Assembly: GCF_004777465.1 (NCBI RefSeq)
Contig: NZ_CP038462.1
Coordinates: 3,348,001 to 3,412,000, forward strand
From: Nocardioides daphniae
GTDB taxonomy: Bacteria; Actinomycetota; Actinomycetes; Propionibacteriales; Nocardioidaceae
Reading direction: 5' to 3'
DNA length: 64,000 nucleotides
The position numbers and the translations under genes are program-made. The notes beneath the pieces are model-generated. The model was not told the DNA's origin. It saw nothing but the letters and a program-made list of their open reading frames with translations, and searched no databases. Numbering within the stretch: the first letter of the stretch is position 1; every line of letters starts with the position of its first letter. Below, one piece after another: positions 1 to 10,038 of the stretch.

Positions 1-1
1 C

Positions 2-409
2 TACGTCAGCTCCGCCTCCGGCTCCGGCACCGCCGGACCGATGTGGGGCGACGCGATGAAGGTGGTCGCCCAGTACCTGCCCGACGAGGAGTTCCAGCGG
101 CCCTCCGGATCCCAGATCCTGGGTGCCCTCACCCCGGTGCCCTCGGTCAGCGGGATGACCATCGACAAGGCCACCAAGGTCCTCGAGGACGCCGGCTTCG
201 AGGTCTCCGTCGGCGGCACGGTCAACTCCAACGTGAGCGAGGGCCTCGTCGCCTGGTCGTCGCCGGGCAGCGGCTCCTCGCTGAGCAGCGGCGACACGGT
301 CTACATCTACCCGTCGTCAGGCTACGTGCCGAAGTCCAAGCCGAAGCCGAAGAAGAAGCCGCGCGGCGAAGGCCGGGGCCGCGGCCGCGGCGGGCCCAAC
401 CGCCGCTGA
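2..409 (+). CDS. Penicillin-binding protein, C-terminal fragment with PASTA domain
   Basis: The window starts inside this gene, whose frame is open from base 2; 135 residues are present. The first residues (YVSASGSGTAGPMWGDAM) look like the last strand and helix of a transpeptidase domain. A short linker follows, then one PASTA domain at about fragment residues 50-105, with repeating small and Gly residues and a closing SGDTVYIYPSSG. The protein ends in a basic Lys/Arg/Gly-rich tail (KPKPKKKPRGEGRGRGRGG). PASTA modules at the end of class A penicillin-binding proteins contact peptidoglycan outside the membrane. The glycosyltransferase and catalytic serine lie upstream of the window, so class A is inferred. 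Confidence 0.8.
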   Translation, partial: YVSSASGSGTAGPMWGDAMKVVAQYLPDEEFQRPSGSQILGALTPVPSVSGMTIDKATKVLEDAGFEVSVGGTVNSNVSEGLVAWSSPGSGSSLSSGDTVYIYPSSGYVPKSKPKPKKKPRGEGRGRGRGGPNRR

Positions 410-488
410 GGCACTTGCGTACGAGAACGGGTACCGAGGATGACCTCGGTGCCCGTTCTGCGTCTGTCTCGCCCCGCGGGTGGGTGGC

Positions 489-947
489 TCAGCCGAGCTG
501 GCGACGCACCTCGGCGGCGACGGCGCCACCGTCGGCGCGGCCCTTCACCTGCGGCGTCACGACACCCATGACCTTGCCCATCGCCTTCATCCCGTCGGCG
601 GCGGCGCCAGTCTGCTCGATGGCGGCAGCGACGATCGCGGAGACCTCCTCGGCGGTGAGCGGGGTCGGGAGGTAGTCGGCGATGACCTCGGCCTCGGCCT
701 TCTCCTTGGCCGCCATCTCGTCGCGCCCCGCCTCCGCGAAGGCGGCGTGCGCCTCGCGGCGCTTCTTCGCCTCGCTCGTCAGCACGGTCAGCACGTCGTC
801 GTCGCTGAGCTCCTTGGCCTGCTTGCCGGCGACCTCGGCGTTGGTGATCGCGGTCAGCACCATGCGCAGCGTCGAGGAACGCACCTCGTCGCGGGCCTTG
901 ATGGCGGCGGTCAGGTCACTGCGGAGACGGTCCTTCAGCTCACTCAT
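489..947 (-). CDS. GatB/YqeY domain-containing protein
   Basis: This 152-residue protein begins MSELKDRLRSDLTAAIKARD and carries the helical YqeY fold, related to the tail domain of amidotransferase subunit GatB. It matches the family's usual length of about 150 residues. The pattern of a charged N-terminal helix, STLRMVLTAI and a late KAMGKVMGVV segment is characteristic. The family is cytoplasmic and binds tRNA or RNA; its exact role is unsettled. It converges on the PASTA protein gene upstream and diverges from the lipoprotein gene at 1061. Confidence 0.85.
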   Translation of the reverse strand: MSELKDRLRSDLTAAIKARDEVRSSTLRMVLTAITNAEVAGKQAKELSDDDVLTVLTSEAKKRREAHAAFAEAGRDEMAAKEKAEAEVIADYLPTPLTAEEVSAIVAAAIEQTGAAADGMKAMGKVMGVVTPQVKGRADGGAVAAEVRRQLG

Positions 948-1060
948 GGGACCAGTGTGTCAGGCATTGCCTGCTCCGGCACCGGGGCCGCCGCCCCCTT
1001 GTGCGGGGTTCGCCGACGTCATCGGTCGTCACGCCACGCACGGCTGGAAGGATCTTTCCC

Positions 1061-1516
1061 ATGACCCGATCCCTTCGCTCCCGGGCGACCACCCGGCCGC
1101 GCGGGGCGGCCCTGCTGACCGGGCTGGTGCTCCTGGCAGGCTGCAGCTCACTCCAGGACGATGCCGACGAGCAGGCGGCGCAGCTGGCCGACGGCCCGCT
1201 GCTGTCGGGTCTGGAGCGCGAGATGCAGACGGCGGGAGCCACGACCGAGGAGGAGCGCGGCGCCGCGGCCGAAGCGTGGCTCTCCACACCGGCCCCGGCC
1301 ATCACGGAGAGTCACGGCGGATCGACGTGGGTGGTGCGTGAGCGGGAAGGAGCGTCGGTGACGGTCGCCGTCTACCAGTACTGGGAGTCCGGGAGCTTCT
1401 TCCCACCCGACCAGGGAGAAGCCGCCTGGGGCCTGGCGTGCCGGGAGTACGAGGTGGCCCCCCAGGTCACGGCGCGCTCCATCCCCTGCCCCGAGGGGAC
1501 CCCCGCCGCTCCGTGA
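1061..1516 (+). CDS. Putative lipoprotein of unknown function
   Basis: The ATG at 1061 gives a 151-residue protein with a textbook lipoprotein signal: a basic start (MTRSLRSRATTRPRG), a hydrophobic stretch and a lipobox ending LLAGC at about residue 29. The in-frame upstream start at 1001 would push the signal inward, so 1061 is preferred. The mature part is acidic and Ala-rich, then has a mixed region (SHGGSTWVVREREGASVTVAVYQYW). Two cysteines, in GLACREYE and SIPCPEG, may form a disulphide. I do not recognise the family. Confidence 0.75.
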   Translation: MTRSLRSRATTRPRGAALLTGLVLLAGCSSLQDDADEQAAQLADGPLLSGLEREMQTAGATTEEERGAAAEAWLSTPAPAITESHGGSTWVVREREGASVTVAVYQYWESGSFFPPDQGEAAWGLACREYEVAPQVTARSIPCPEGTPAAP

Positions 1517-1550
1517 CCTGAGGACGCCGCCGTGTGACACGCTGTGACGC

Positions 1551-2486
1551 GTGAACGCACTCACCGCACTGGGACGCACCGCCGGCCTCGGCCTGATCGC
1601 CGGCAGTACGTTGGCGGCGTACGCAGCCTGGGAGGCCCGCCAGTACACGCTGCGGGAGGTCACGGTGCCGCTGCTGCCCGCAGGCCACGAGCCACTGCGG
1701 GTGCTCCACCTCTCCGACATCCACATGACCCCAGCCCAGCGCGCCAAGCAGGAGTGGCTGGCCTCGCTCGCCGACCTCGATCCTGACCTGGTGATCAACA
1801 CCGGCGACAACCTGGCCCACCGGCACGCGGTGCCGCACGTGGTCGAGTCGCTGGCGGGGCTGCTGACCCATCCGGGGGCCTACGTGATGGGCTCCAACGA
1901 CTACTTCGCGCCCACCATGCGCAACCCGTTCGCCTACCTGCTCCCCGACCGCGGCAAGCGGCACACGTCGACGCCGCACCTGCCGTGGCCCGAGCTCAAG
2001 CAGGCCTTCGACGGCGGTGGCTGGCTCGACCTGGGCAACGGGTTCGGGTCGCTGACGGTGAAGGGCACCCGGATCGCCTTCGCCGGCGTCGACGACCCGC
2101 ACCTGGGCTACGACGAGCTCGACCGCGTCGCGGGGCCTGCGGACGCGACCTCCGACGTACGCCTGGCCGTGGTGCACGCGCCCTACCTGCGGGTGCTCGA
2201 CGCATTCGCCCGTGACGGCTACGACGCGATCATCGCGGGCCACACGCACGGGGGGCAGGTCTGCCTGCCGACGGTCGACGGGCGAGGTCGAGCACTCACC
2301 ACCAACTGCGACCTCGAGCCGGCGCGCGCCAAGGGGCTGCACCGCCATCCCGCCGGGTCGAAGCCCGGGGAGGCGGGGTCGAGCTGGCTGCACGTCTCGG
2401 CCGGCGTGGGCACCAACCCGTACGTCCGGTTCCGCGTCGCCTGCCGCCCCGAGGCGACGCTGATGACCCTCGTCCCGAAGGCGTGA
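1551..2486 (+). CDS. Metallophosphoesterase
   Basis: A 311-residue calcineurin-like phosphoesterase starting at GTG 1551. Metal-binding motifs appear in order: LHLSDIHM at about residue 57, NTGDN at about 83, GSND (the GNHD position) at about 112, and IIAGHTHGGQ at about 227. A hydrophobic N-terminal segment (LGLIAGSTLAAYAAWEA) looks like a membrane anchor or uncleaved signal, as in YkuE/YaeI-like members that act on lipid or surface phosphodiesters. The substrate cannot be read from the sequence. It stands alone upstream of a tRNA-Pro gene. Confidence 0.88.
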   Translation: MNALTALGRTAGLGLIAGSTLAAYAAWEARQYTLREVTVPLLPAGHEPLRVLHLSDIHMTPAQRAKQEWLASLADLDPDLVINTGDNLAHRHAVPHVVESLAGLLTHPGAYVMGSNDYFAPTMRNPFAYLLPDRGKRHTSTPHLPWPELKQAFDGGGWLDLGNGFGSLTVKGTRIAFAGVDDPHLGYDELDRVAGPADATSDVRLAVVHAPYLRVLDAFARDGYDAIIAGHTHGGQVCLPTVDGRGRALTTNCDLEPARAKGLHRHPAGSKPGEAGSSWLHVSAGVGTNPYVRFRVACRPEATLMTLVPKA

Positions 2487-2568
2487 CCCGATTTAGTACC
2501 GCTGCGCCCCCTCGGCTATGCTCACTTCGTTCGTGAGTGCCCGGAGCAATCCATCAGGTGCTCACGAT

Positions 2569-2642
2569 CGGGCTGTGGCGCAGCTTGGTAGCGCGCCTCG
2601 TTCGGGACGAGGAGGCCGCAGGTTCAAATCCTGTCAGCCCGA
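2569..2642 (+). tRNA. tRNA-Pro (CGG)
   Basis: The acceptor arms CGGGCTG and CAGCCCG pair. The anticodon stem CCTCG/CGAGG encloses loop TTCGGGA with anticodon CGG, and the T loop is GGTTCAAATCC. The CCA end is not encoded. A strong hairpin follows within ten bases. Confidence 0.95.
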
Positions 2643-2648
2643 CAGTTT

Positions 2649-2676
2649 CTCCCCGGATCCTTCTGGATCCGGGGAG
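2649..2676 (+). terminator. Hairpin terminator after tRNA-Pro
   Basis: A perfect 12-bp stem (CTCCCCGGATCC / GGATCCGGGGAG) closes a TTCT loop seven bases after the tRNA. Confidence 0.75.
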
Positions 2677-2766
2677 TTCTGCATTTACGGCTTCCCCACG
2701 GGGCGTTCCCGCCCTCCACGCTTTAGTCGAGTATGTTGGTGTATATACGCGACACAAGGAGTGGTC

Positions 2767-2910
2767 ATGGAGGTGCCGTCCCGTCTTGCTGCGCTCGTCG
2801 GCCTGGTCGCGACCGGTGTCCTGGCGCTCACCGAGCAGTTCGACGCGGTGCCCACCGCCCTCGCCGCGAGCGCAGGGGCGTGGTGGATCCTGCGCGGGAC
2901 GCCCGCCTGA
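2767..2910 (+). CDS. Small hydrophobic protein, 47 residues
   Basis: The ATG at 2767 follows an AAGGAG ribosome site (spacing 7) and encodes 47 residues. Two hydrophobic stretches, around LAALVGLVATGVLAL and ALAASAGAWWIL, suggest a membrane hairpin with a short polar loop between them. A strong hairpin follows the stop codon. The good ribosome site and own terminator argue for a real gene. No family is recognised. Confidence 0.55.
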   Translation: MEVPSRLAALVGLVATGVLALTEQFDAVPTALAASAGAWWILRGTPA

Positions 2911-2921
2911 GCCCGGATGTA

Positions 2922-2956
2922 CGAACGCCTGCCCCGGAGGCCGGGACAGGCGTTCG
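2922..2956. terminator. Bidirectional terminator between small ORF and asd
   Basis: CGAACGCCTGCCCCGG pairs with CCGGGACAGGCGTTCG, with one mismatch, around a 3-4 base loop. It lies between two convergent genes and could serve both. Confidence 0.7.
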
Positions 2957-2978
2957 AGTGGCTCTCAGAGCCAGCGCG

Positions 2979-5283
<2,305 letters not shown>

Positions 5284-5344
5284 GGAGTTACCACCTTGCT
5301 TGTTGGCTGGGGAATGCCGACGCGGCGCGCCGACGCCGGCAAGT

Positions 5345-5967
5345 CTAATCGGGGGTGTCGGCACCGCTGACGAGGATCTCATCGGCCACCGCGACGGCCT
5401 CCTCGTCGATGGGGTCCTCCACGTCGAGGCGGGCGTGCTGCACGACCGACCAGAGGGCGTTGAGCGCCGCACCGGCCAGGTTGCCCCACGAGGAGACGTA
5501 CGAGAACTGCCACCACCACAGGGCCTCGACGAGGTCGCCGCGCCGGTAGTGGCGCAGGCCGTTCTCCAGGTCGGTGGCGATGCTCGCGACGTCGTCGGAG
5601 AGCTGGCTCTCGACGACCTCGGGCGAGTACGGGTCGAAGACGAACGAGTACGTGTCGACCGGACCCAGCGCCAGGGCGAGGGCGCGGCGCAGCTCGTCGA
5701 CGTCCCCTCCATCCCGACGTCGGGCTGGTGCTCGGCCACCGGGCGGAAGTCCATCTGGGCGCCCAGCCGCGCGCCGGCCAAGGAGATCTGCGCCATCTCG
5801 AGCAGCAGGATCGGGATCGCCCGACCGCTGTCGCCCTCGTGGGCCACCGCGTTGACCGCGATCAGGAACGACTCGACCTGGTCGGCGATCTGACCTGCGA
5901 AGACCTCCAGGTCGGCGTCGACGACCGTGGGCACCACGGCCCCGGTCGGCTCAGCTTCCAGCGTCAT
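5345..5967 (-). CDS. DUF5063 domain protein (frameshifted)
   Basis: Conserved actinobacterial protein of unknown function that habitually sits beside recR. The ATG at 5967 follows GGAGG and overlaps the recR end by 17 bases. The first half ([20 protein letters not shown] to VAEHQPDVG) and the second half ([20 protein letters not shown] to [11 protein letters not shown]) are in different frames. One G missing from the run complementary to CCCC at 5704-5707 reconciles them and gives 207 residues. Tyr/Trp-rich stretches ([20 protein letters not shown]) are typical of the family. Confidence 0.8.
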
Positions 5968-6559
5968 CTGCAGCCCTCCGTCCGGCGAACGCCCTGCCCA
6001 AGGTGACCTCGTCGGCGTACTCGAGGTCGCCACCTACCGGCAGTCCACTCGCCAGACGCGTCACGCGCAACCCCAGGGGCTTCAGCATGCGTGTGAGGTA
6101 GGTCGCGGTGGCCTCGCCCTCGAGGTTCGGGTCGGTCGCGAGGATGACCTCGGTGACGGTGCCGTCGGCCAGGCGCATCATCAGCTCACGCACGTGCAGC
6201 TGCTCGGGGCCGATGCCGTCGATGGGCGAGATCGCCCCGCCCAGCACGTGGTAACGCCCCTTGAACTCGCGGGTGCGCTCGATGGCGACGACGTCCTTGT
6301 ACTCCTCGACGCAGCACAGCACCGTCGGGTCACGCCGCGGGTCGCGGCAGATGCGGCATTGCGCGTCCTCGGAGACGTTGAAGCAGATCGAGCAGAACTT
6401 GACCTTCTCCTTGACCTCGATGAGCACGTCGGCGAGCCGCTTCACGTCCTCCGGGTCGTTCTGGAGGATGTGGAACGCGATGCGCTGCGCGCTCTTGGGA
6501 CCGACACCGGGGAGCCTGCCGAGCTCGTCGATGAGGTCCTGGACGACACCTTCGTACAA
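5951..6559 (-). CDS. recR: Recombination mediator RecR
   Basis: Works with RecF and RecO to load RecA at single-strand gaps. The 202-residue length is normal. In order: an N-terminal helix-hairpin-helix ([20 protein letters not shown]), a four-cysteine zinc finger ([19 protein letters not shown]), and a Toprim domain with [17 protein letters not shown]. It lies between ybaB and the DUF5063 gene in the widespread dnaX-ybaB-recR order. Confidence 0.96.
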   Translation of the reverse strand: MYEGVVQDLIDELGRLPGVGPKSAQRIAFHILQNDPEDVKRLADVLIEVKEKVKFCSICFNVSEDAQCRICRDPRRDPTVLCCVEEYKDVVAIERTREFKGRYHVLGGAISPIDGIGPEQLHVRELMMRLADGTVTEVILATDPNLEGEATATYLTRMLKPLGLRVTRLASGLPVGGDLEYADEVTLGRAFAGRRAADDAGS

Positions 6560-6577
6560 GTTGTGTCCCTGCCCGGG

Positions 6578-6931
6578 TCAGCCGAGGCCGGGGAAGCCGC
6601 CGGCGATGGGGCCCATGACGGCCGTCGCCTCCGCCTCCGCCTTCGCCTTGGCGTCGCGGTAGGCGGCGACCAGCAGGTCACCGAGGTCCTCGAGGTCCTC
6701 GGTGGACGAGCCGTCGAAGGTGCCGGGGGTGATCTGCACCGAGGTGAGCTCGCCGGCGCCGGAGACCTGGACCTTCACGCCTCCGGACTCGCCGGGGAAC
6801 TGGGCGGCGCGCAGGCGGGCCTGCGCGTCCTCCATCTGGCTCTGCAGCTGCTGCGCCTGGGCGAGCAGGGCGTTCATGTCGAAACCGCCGCCGCCGGCTC
6901 CGCCGAGGGCGTCGAAGGGGTTCTCGCTCAT
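6578..6931 (-). CDS. YbaB/EbfC family nucleoid-associated protein
   Basis: A 117-residue DNA-binding protein that shapes the nucleoid. Its central segment (MNALLAQAQQLQSQMEDAQA) is the long coiled helix of the family, followed by strands VKVQVSGAGELTSVQITP. An extra Gly-rich N-terminus (GGAGGGGFD) and Gly-rich end (GPIAGGFPGLG) are common in actinobacteria. It sits between dnaX and recR, probably in one transcript. Confidence 0.92.
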   Translation of the reverse strand: MSENPFDALGGAGGGGFDMNALLAQAQQLQSQMEDAQARLRAAQFPGESGGVKVQVSGAGELTSVQITPGTFDGSSTEDLEDLGDLLVAAYRDAKAKAEAEATAVMGPIAGGFPGLG

Positions 6932-6996
6932 GTTCAGTCCTCTTGTCGTGTCTCTGGTTCCGGCCACGTCGGCCGGAGGGTGGGTGCGGTGCGGGT

Positions 6997-9339
6997 CTAC
7001 TGGTGCCGGATCTCTTCGATGACCCGGGCGCCCAGGGTGCGCTTGAGCAGCTCGGCGCCGTCCATCTCCTGGGTCTCCGCGTCCGGGTCGTCGCGGCTGA
7101 CGGCGGCGTCGGCCAGGGCCCGGTCGTCGTCGCGCTTGGGCATCTCGCCGCTACGAGTCTGCTGGATGGCCTCACGCGCTGCCTGGACGGACTGGCGGTC
7201 GACGGGCGGCTGCGGGTTGGCGGGCGGGCGGTCGTACGTCTCCGGTGGCGGCGGACCGTCGTCGTCGGGCGGGTCCATCGGCGGGGGCGGCTCGTAGCCG
7301 TCGTCGTTGCCGCGGTCGGCCTGCTGCTTCGGCTGCGCCTGCTCGGGCTGGCGCTGCTCGGGCTGGCGCTGCTCGGGCTGGCGCTGCTCGGGCTGGCGCT
7401 GCTCGGGCTGGGCGGCAGGCTTCACCGCGGGGGTGGTGACGTTGTACGCCGGCCCTGCTCCCCCGGGGACCGCGCCGGGGTCGACGACGGCGTCGATGTT
7501 CCACGCGACGCCGATGACGTCGATCGCGGCCTCGCGGACGACCAGGTCGCTGCCGCCCTTGACGAACGACTCACGCGCTCCGGCGTTGTTGAAGCCGAGG
7601 GTGAGGGTGTTGCCGTCGACGCCGGTGACCTGGGCGTTCTGGGTGAGCAGCATCCAGGCGAGCCGGCGGCGGCTGCGGACCGCGTCGACCACGTCGGGCC
7701 AGAGCCGTCGGACGTCGACCAGGGTCAGGCCGCCCGCCGGGGCACCGGGCGGGTTGGTCGGCGTGGTCGGGGACTGGGTCGACGACTGGGCAGGCGGCTG
7801 AGTCGGCGGCTGAGCGGGCTGCGGGGCTGACCCGGGGGCACCCCAACCGGCAGGCTCCTGCGCTGCGGGTGCCGCGGGAGCGGCCGGCGTGGCCTCACGG
7901 GACGGCTGGGTCTCCTGGGTCGGAGCCGGCTGGGTCTCCTGGGTCGGAGCCGGCTGGGTCTCCTGGGTCGGAGCCGGCTGGGTCTCCTGGGTCGGAGCCG
8001 GCTGGGTGGGAGCCGGCCGGGCCGGAGCGGACGGGGCAGCCTGCTGCGGCGCGGCCGCCTGCGCTGCCTGTCGGGCTGCCTGCTGGGGCGACAGCTGCGG
8101 CGCCTGCTGGGCCACCGGCTGACCCGCAGGCTGACCCGCCGCAGGGGCGGAGTGACCGGACGGGACGGCGCCGATGGCGAACCGCTTCTCCATCCGGTCG
8201 AGGCGCGCCTGCACGCCGTCGGCACTGTGGTCGGCGCCGGGCAGCAGCACCCGGGCGCAGATGAGCTCGAGGAGGAGGCGCGGCGAGATGGCGCCCTTCA
8301 TGTCCATCAGGCCGGCAGCGACGAGGTCGGCGGCGCGCGACAGGTCGGAGCCGCCGAACCGGGCAGCCTGGGCCCCCAGGCGCTCGCCCTGGTCCTGGGA
8401 GACGTCGATCAGGCCGGTCGTCGGGGCGTCGGGCACGGCGGCCACGATGACGAGGTCGCGGAGGCGACGCAGGAGGTCCTCGGCGAAGCGGCGCGGGTCC
8501 TGGCCGGACTCGATGACCTTGTCGACGACACCGAAGACCGCGGCCCCGTCGGAGGCGGCGAAGGCGTCGACGATCTCGTCGAGCAGCGTGTCCGGGGTGA
8601 AGCCGAGCAGGGCGACCGCCAGCTGGTGGGTCACCCCCTCGGGACCGGCACCACCGATCAGCTGGTCGAGCACGCTGAGGGTGTCGCGCGCCGACCCCGC
8701 GCCGGCACGGACGACCAGCGGCACGGCGGCCGGCTCGATCTGGACGCCCTCGCGGGCGCACAGGTCGGCGATGTGGTCCGACAGCATCCGCGGCGGGATC
8801 AGGCGGAACGGGTAGTGGTGCGTGCGCGACCGGATGGTCGGGATGACCTTCTCCGGCTCGGTCGTCGCGAAGATGAAGCGCAGGTGCGGCGGCGGCTCCT
8901 CCACCAGCTTCAGCAGGGCGTTGAAGCCCTGGTTCGAGACCATGTGGGCCTCGTCGATGATGTAGATCTTGAAGCGGTCGCGCACCGGCGCGAAGAACGC
9001 CTTCTCCCGCAGGTCACGCGCGTCCTCGACGCCACCGTGGGAGGCCGCGTCGATCTCGATCACGTCGATGGAGCCGCCCCCGCCGGTGGCCAGGTCGCGG
9101 CACGAGTCGCACTCGCCGCAGGGCTCGGCGGTGGGCGCCTGCGCGCAGTTGAGCGTACGAGCGAGGATGCGCGCCGACGTCGTCTTGCCGCAGCCGCGTG
9201 GCCCGGAGAAGAGGTAGGCGTGGTTGACCCGGTCGTTCGCCAAGGCGTTGCGCAGCGGCTGCGTGACGTGGTCCTGGCCGATGACCTGGGAGAACGTCTC
9301 GGGCCGGTAGCGGCGATAGAGAGCGAGCGGTGAGTCCAC
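6997..9339 (-). CDS. dnaX: DNA polymerase III subunit gamma/tau
   Basis: The clamp-loader ATPase subunit of the replisome, 780 residues. Walker A GPRGCGKTTSA lies at about residues 45-55, a zinc module (CAQAPTAEPCGECDSC) follows, and IIDEAHMVS is Walker B at about 125. Domain III is followed by a long low-complexity linker from about residue 400 to 640. The linker contains two tandem peptide repeats, (TQETQPAP)4 and (PEQRQ)5. I see no slippery heptamer that would give a short gamma form. Confidence 0.95.
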   Translation of the reverse strand: MDSPLALYRRYRPETFSQVIGQDHVTQPLRNALANDRVNHAYLFSGPRGCGKTTSARILARTLNCAQAPTAEPCGECDSCRDLATGGGGSIDVIEIDAASHGGVEDARDLREKAFFAPVRDRFKIYIIDEAHMVSNQGFNALLKLVEEPPPHLRFIFATTEPEKVIPTIRSRTHHYPFRLIPPRMLSDHIADLCAREGVQIEPAAVPLVVRAGAGSARDTLSVLDQLIGGAGPEGVTHQLAVALLGFTPDTLLDEIVDAFAASDGAAVFGVVDKVIESGQDPRRFAEDLLRRLRDLVIVAAVPDAPTTGLIDVSQDQGERLGAQAARFGGSDLSRAADLVAAGLMDMKGAISPRLLLELICARVLLPGADHSADGVQARLDRMEKRFAIGAVPSGHSAPAAGQPAGQPVAQQAPQLSPQQAARQAAQAAAPQQAAPSAPARPAPTQPAPTQETQPAPTQETQPAPTQETQPAPTQETQPSREATPAAPAAPAAQEPAGWGAPGSAPQPAQPPTQPPAQSSTQSPTTPTNPPGAPAGGLTLVDVRRLWPDVVDAVRSRRRLAWMLLTQNAQVTGVDGNTLTLGFNNAGARESFVKGGSDLVVREAAIDVIGVAWNIDAVVDPGAVPGGAGPAYNVTTPAVKPAAQPEQRQPEQRQPEQRQPEQRQPEQAQPKQQADRGNDDGYEPPPPMDPPDDDGPPPPETYDRPPANPQPPVDRQSVQAAREAIQQTRSGEMPKRDDDRALADAAVSRDDPDAETQEMDGAELLKRTLGARVIEEIRHQ
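7339..7413 (-). repeat. Tandem 15-bp repeat in dnaX, encoding PEQRQ
   Basis: Five near-identical 15-base units (CGCTGCTCGGGCTGG on the + strand) encode repeats of Gln-Arg-Gln-Pro-Glu in the DnaX linker. The DNA units are almost identical, which implies recent slippage expansion. Confidence 0.85.
7903..8010 (-). repeat. Tandem 24-bp repeat in dnaX, encoding TQETQPAP
   Basis: Four consecutive 24-base units (containing GTCTCCTGGGTCGGAGCC) plus a partial fifth lie in frame in dnaX. The array is likely to vary in length between strains. Confidence 0.85.
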
Positions 9340-9419
9340 GTCTGAACCCTAACCACCCGCACCGACGATTCCGCACCGCGTGGGGAGATCGGTGACCAGA
9401 GTGAGAGGAGAAACGCAAA

Positions 9420-9505
9420 GGCCCCCCGTGCACCCGACAGAGCCCACCTGCCCTTGCTGCCTTCCGGCCCTGGGGGATTCAGTGAGATGCCGCCGCACGG
9501 GGGGT
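9420..9505 (-). ncRNA. ffs: Signal recognition particle RNA, small bacterial type
   Basis: On the minus strand the ends CCCCCCGTGC and GCACGGGGGG pair. The apical part carries the conserved GGCCGGAAGGCAGCAAGGGCA tetraloop/internal-loop core (GGAA and AGCA), which binds Ffh. A position between dnaX and tRNA-Ser is usual in actinobacteria. Confidence 0.9.
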
Positions 9506-9636
9506 TGTCGGGGAGTCTAGGACAGTGAGGGTGACGGCCACAAAGTGAGAGCCGTCCAGCCGTTGCCGAGGGCCGTTCCCACGCGTGGTGCAGGGCGATT
9601 TCCGGGCCGGGGGGAGGTACGGGTAACCTCTCCGGC

Positions 9637-9724
9637 GGAGGTATCGCCTAGTGGCCTATGGCGCTCGCTTGGAAAGCGGGTTGGGTTAACGCCCTCGGGG
9701 GTTCGAATCCCCCTACCTCCGCCA
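9637..9724 (+). tRNA. tRNA-Ser (GGA)
   Basis: Acceptor arms GGAGGTA and TACCTCC pair. The anticodon loop TTGGAAA carries GGA. A long variable arm and encoded GCCA end fit a serine tRNA. Confidence 0.95.
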
Positions 9725-9739
9725 CAGCAGCATCGACAG

Positions 9740-9769
9740 GACGCCGGCTCGCCCACGCGAGCCGGCGTC
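9740..9769 (+). terminator. Terminator after tRNA-Ser
   Basis: A perfect 13-bp stem (GACGCCGGCTCGC / GCGAGCCGGCGTC) encloses a CCAC loop. It also faces the leftward gene ending at 9793. Confidence 0.7.
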
Positions 9770-9792
9770 CTGCGTTTCCGGTGTCGCCACCG

Positions 9793-10038
9793 TCACCGTC
9801 CCGCGAGCGCCGGCGCCGGAGGGTGGCCCGGCTCTCCCGAGGACGGAGCTCCTTGGCGCACGGCGTCGACGACGACCGGCGCGGCCCACACGACGCAGGC
9901 CATGAGGACGCCGGTCAGCACGCCCGCGCCCGGCGCCGGGCCCTGGGGACGTGCGTACGCCCGTGCCCGGCCGAAGAGTGAGGCCGCCGCATGGTTCCGG
10001 ATCCACCGGTGGGCGGCGAGCTCCTCCGCCCGCGTCAC
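9793..10038 (-). CDS. Small single-pass protein at the end of the T7SS operon (EccB-like stub?)
   Basis: An 81-residue protein starting at GTG 10038, which overlaps the eccD stop by four bases (GTGA), so translation is probably coupled. A basic cytoplasmic part (TRAEELAAHRWIRNHAAASL, then GRARAYARPQG) precedes one membrane segment (GVLTGVLMACVVWAAPVVVD) and a short Pro-rich tail. This resembles only the N-terminal cytosolic arm plus membrane helix of EccB, a core type VII component of nearly 500 residues. Nothing downstream continues it, because the tRNA-Ser terminator follows. The EccB relation is an inference; a lineage-specific accessory protein is equally possible. Confidence 0.6.
   Translation of the reverse strand: MTRAEELAAHRWIRNHAAASLFGRARAYARPQGPAPGAGVLTGVLMACVVWAAPVVVDAVRQGAPSSGEPGHPPAPALAGR

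Noticed and set aside
7339..8010. CRISPR-like regular repeats
   Set aside because: The units are contiguous without spacers and lie in frame inside dnaX, encoding peptide repeats.
6997..9339. Programmed frameshift in dnaX to make gamma
   Set aside because: No A-rich slippery heptamer or following hairpin was seen in this GC-rich gene.
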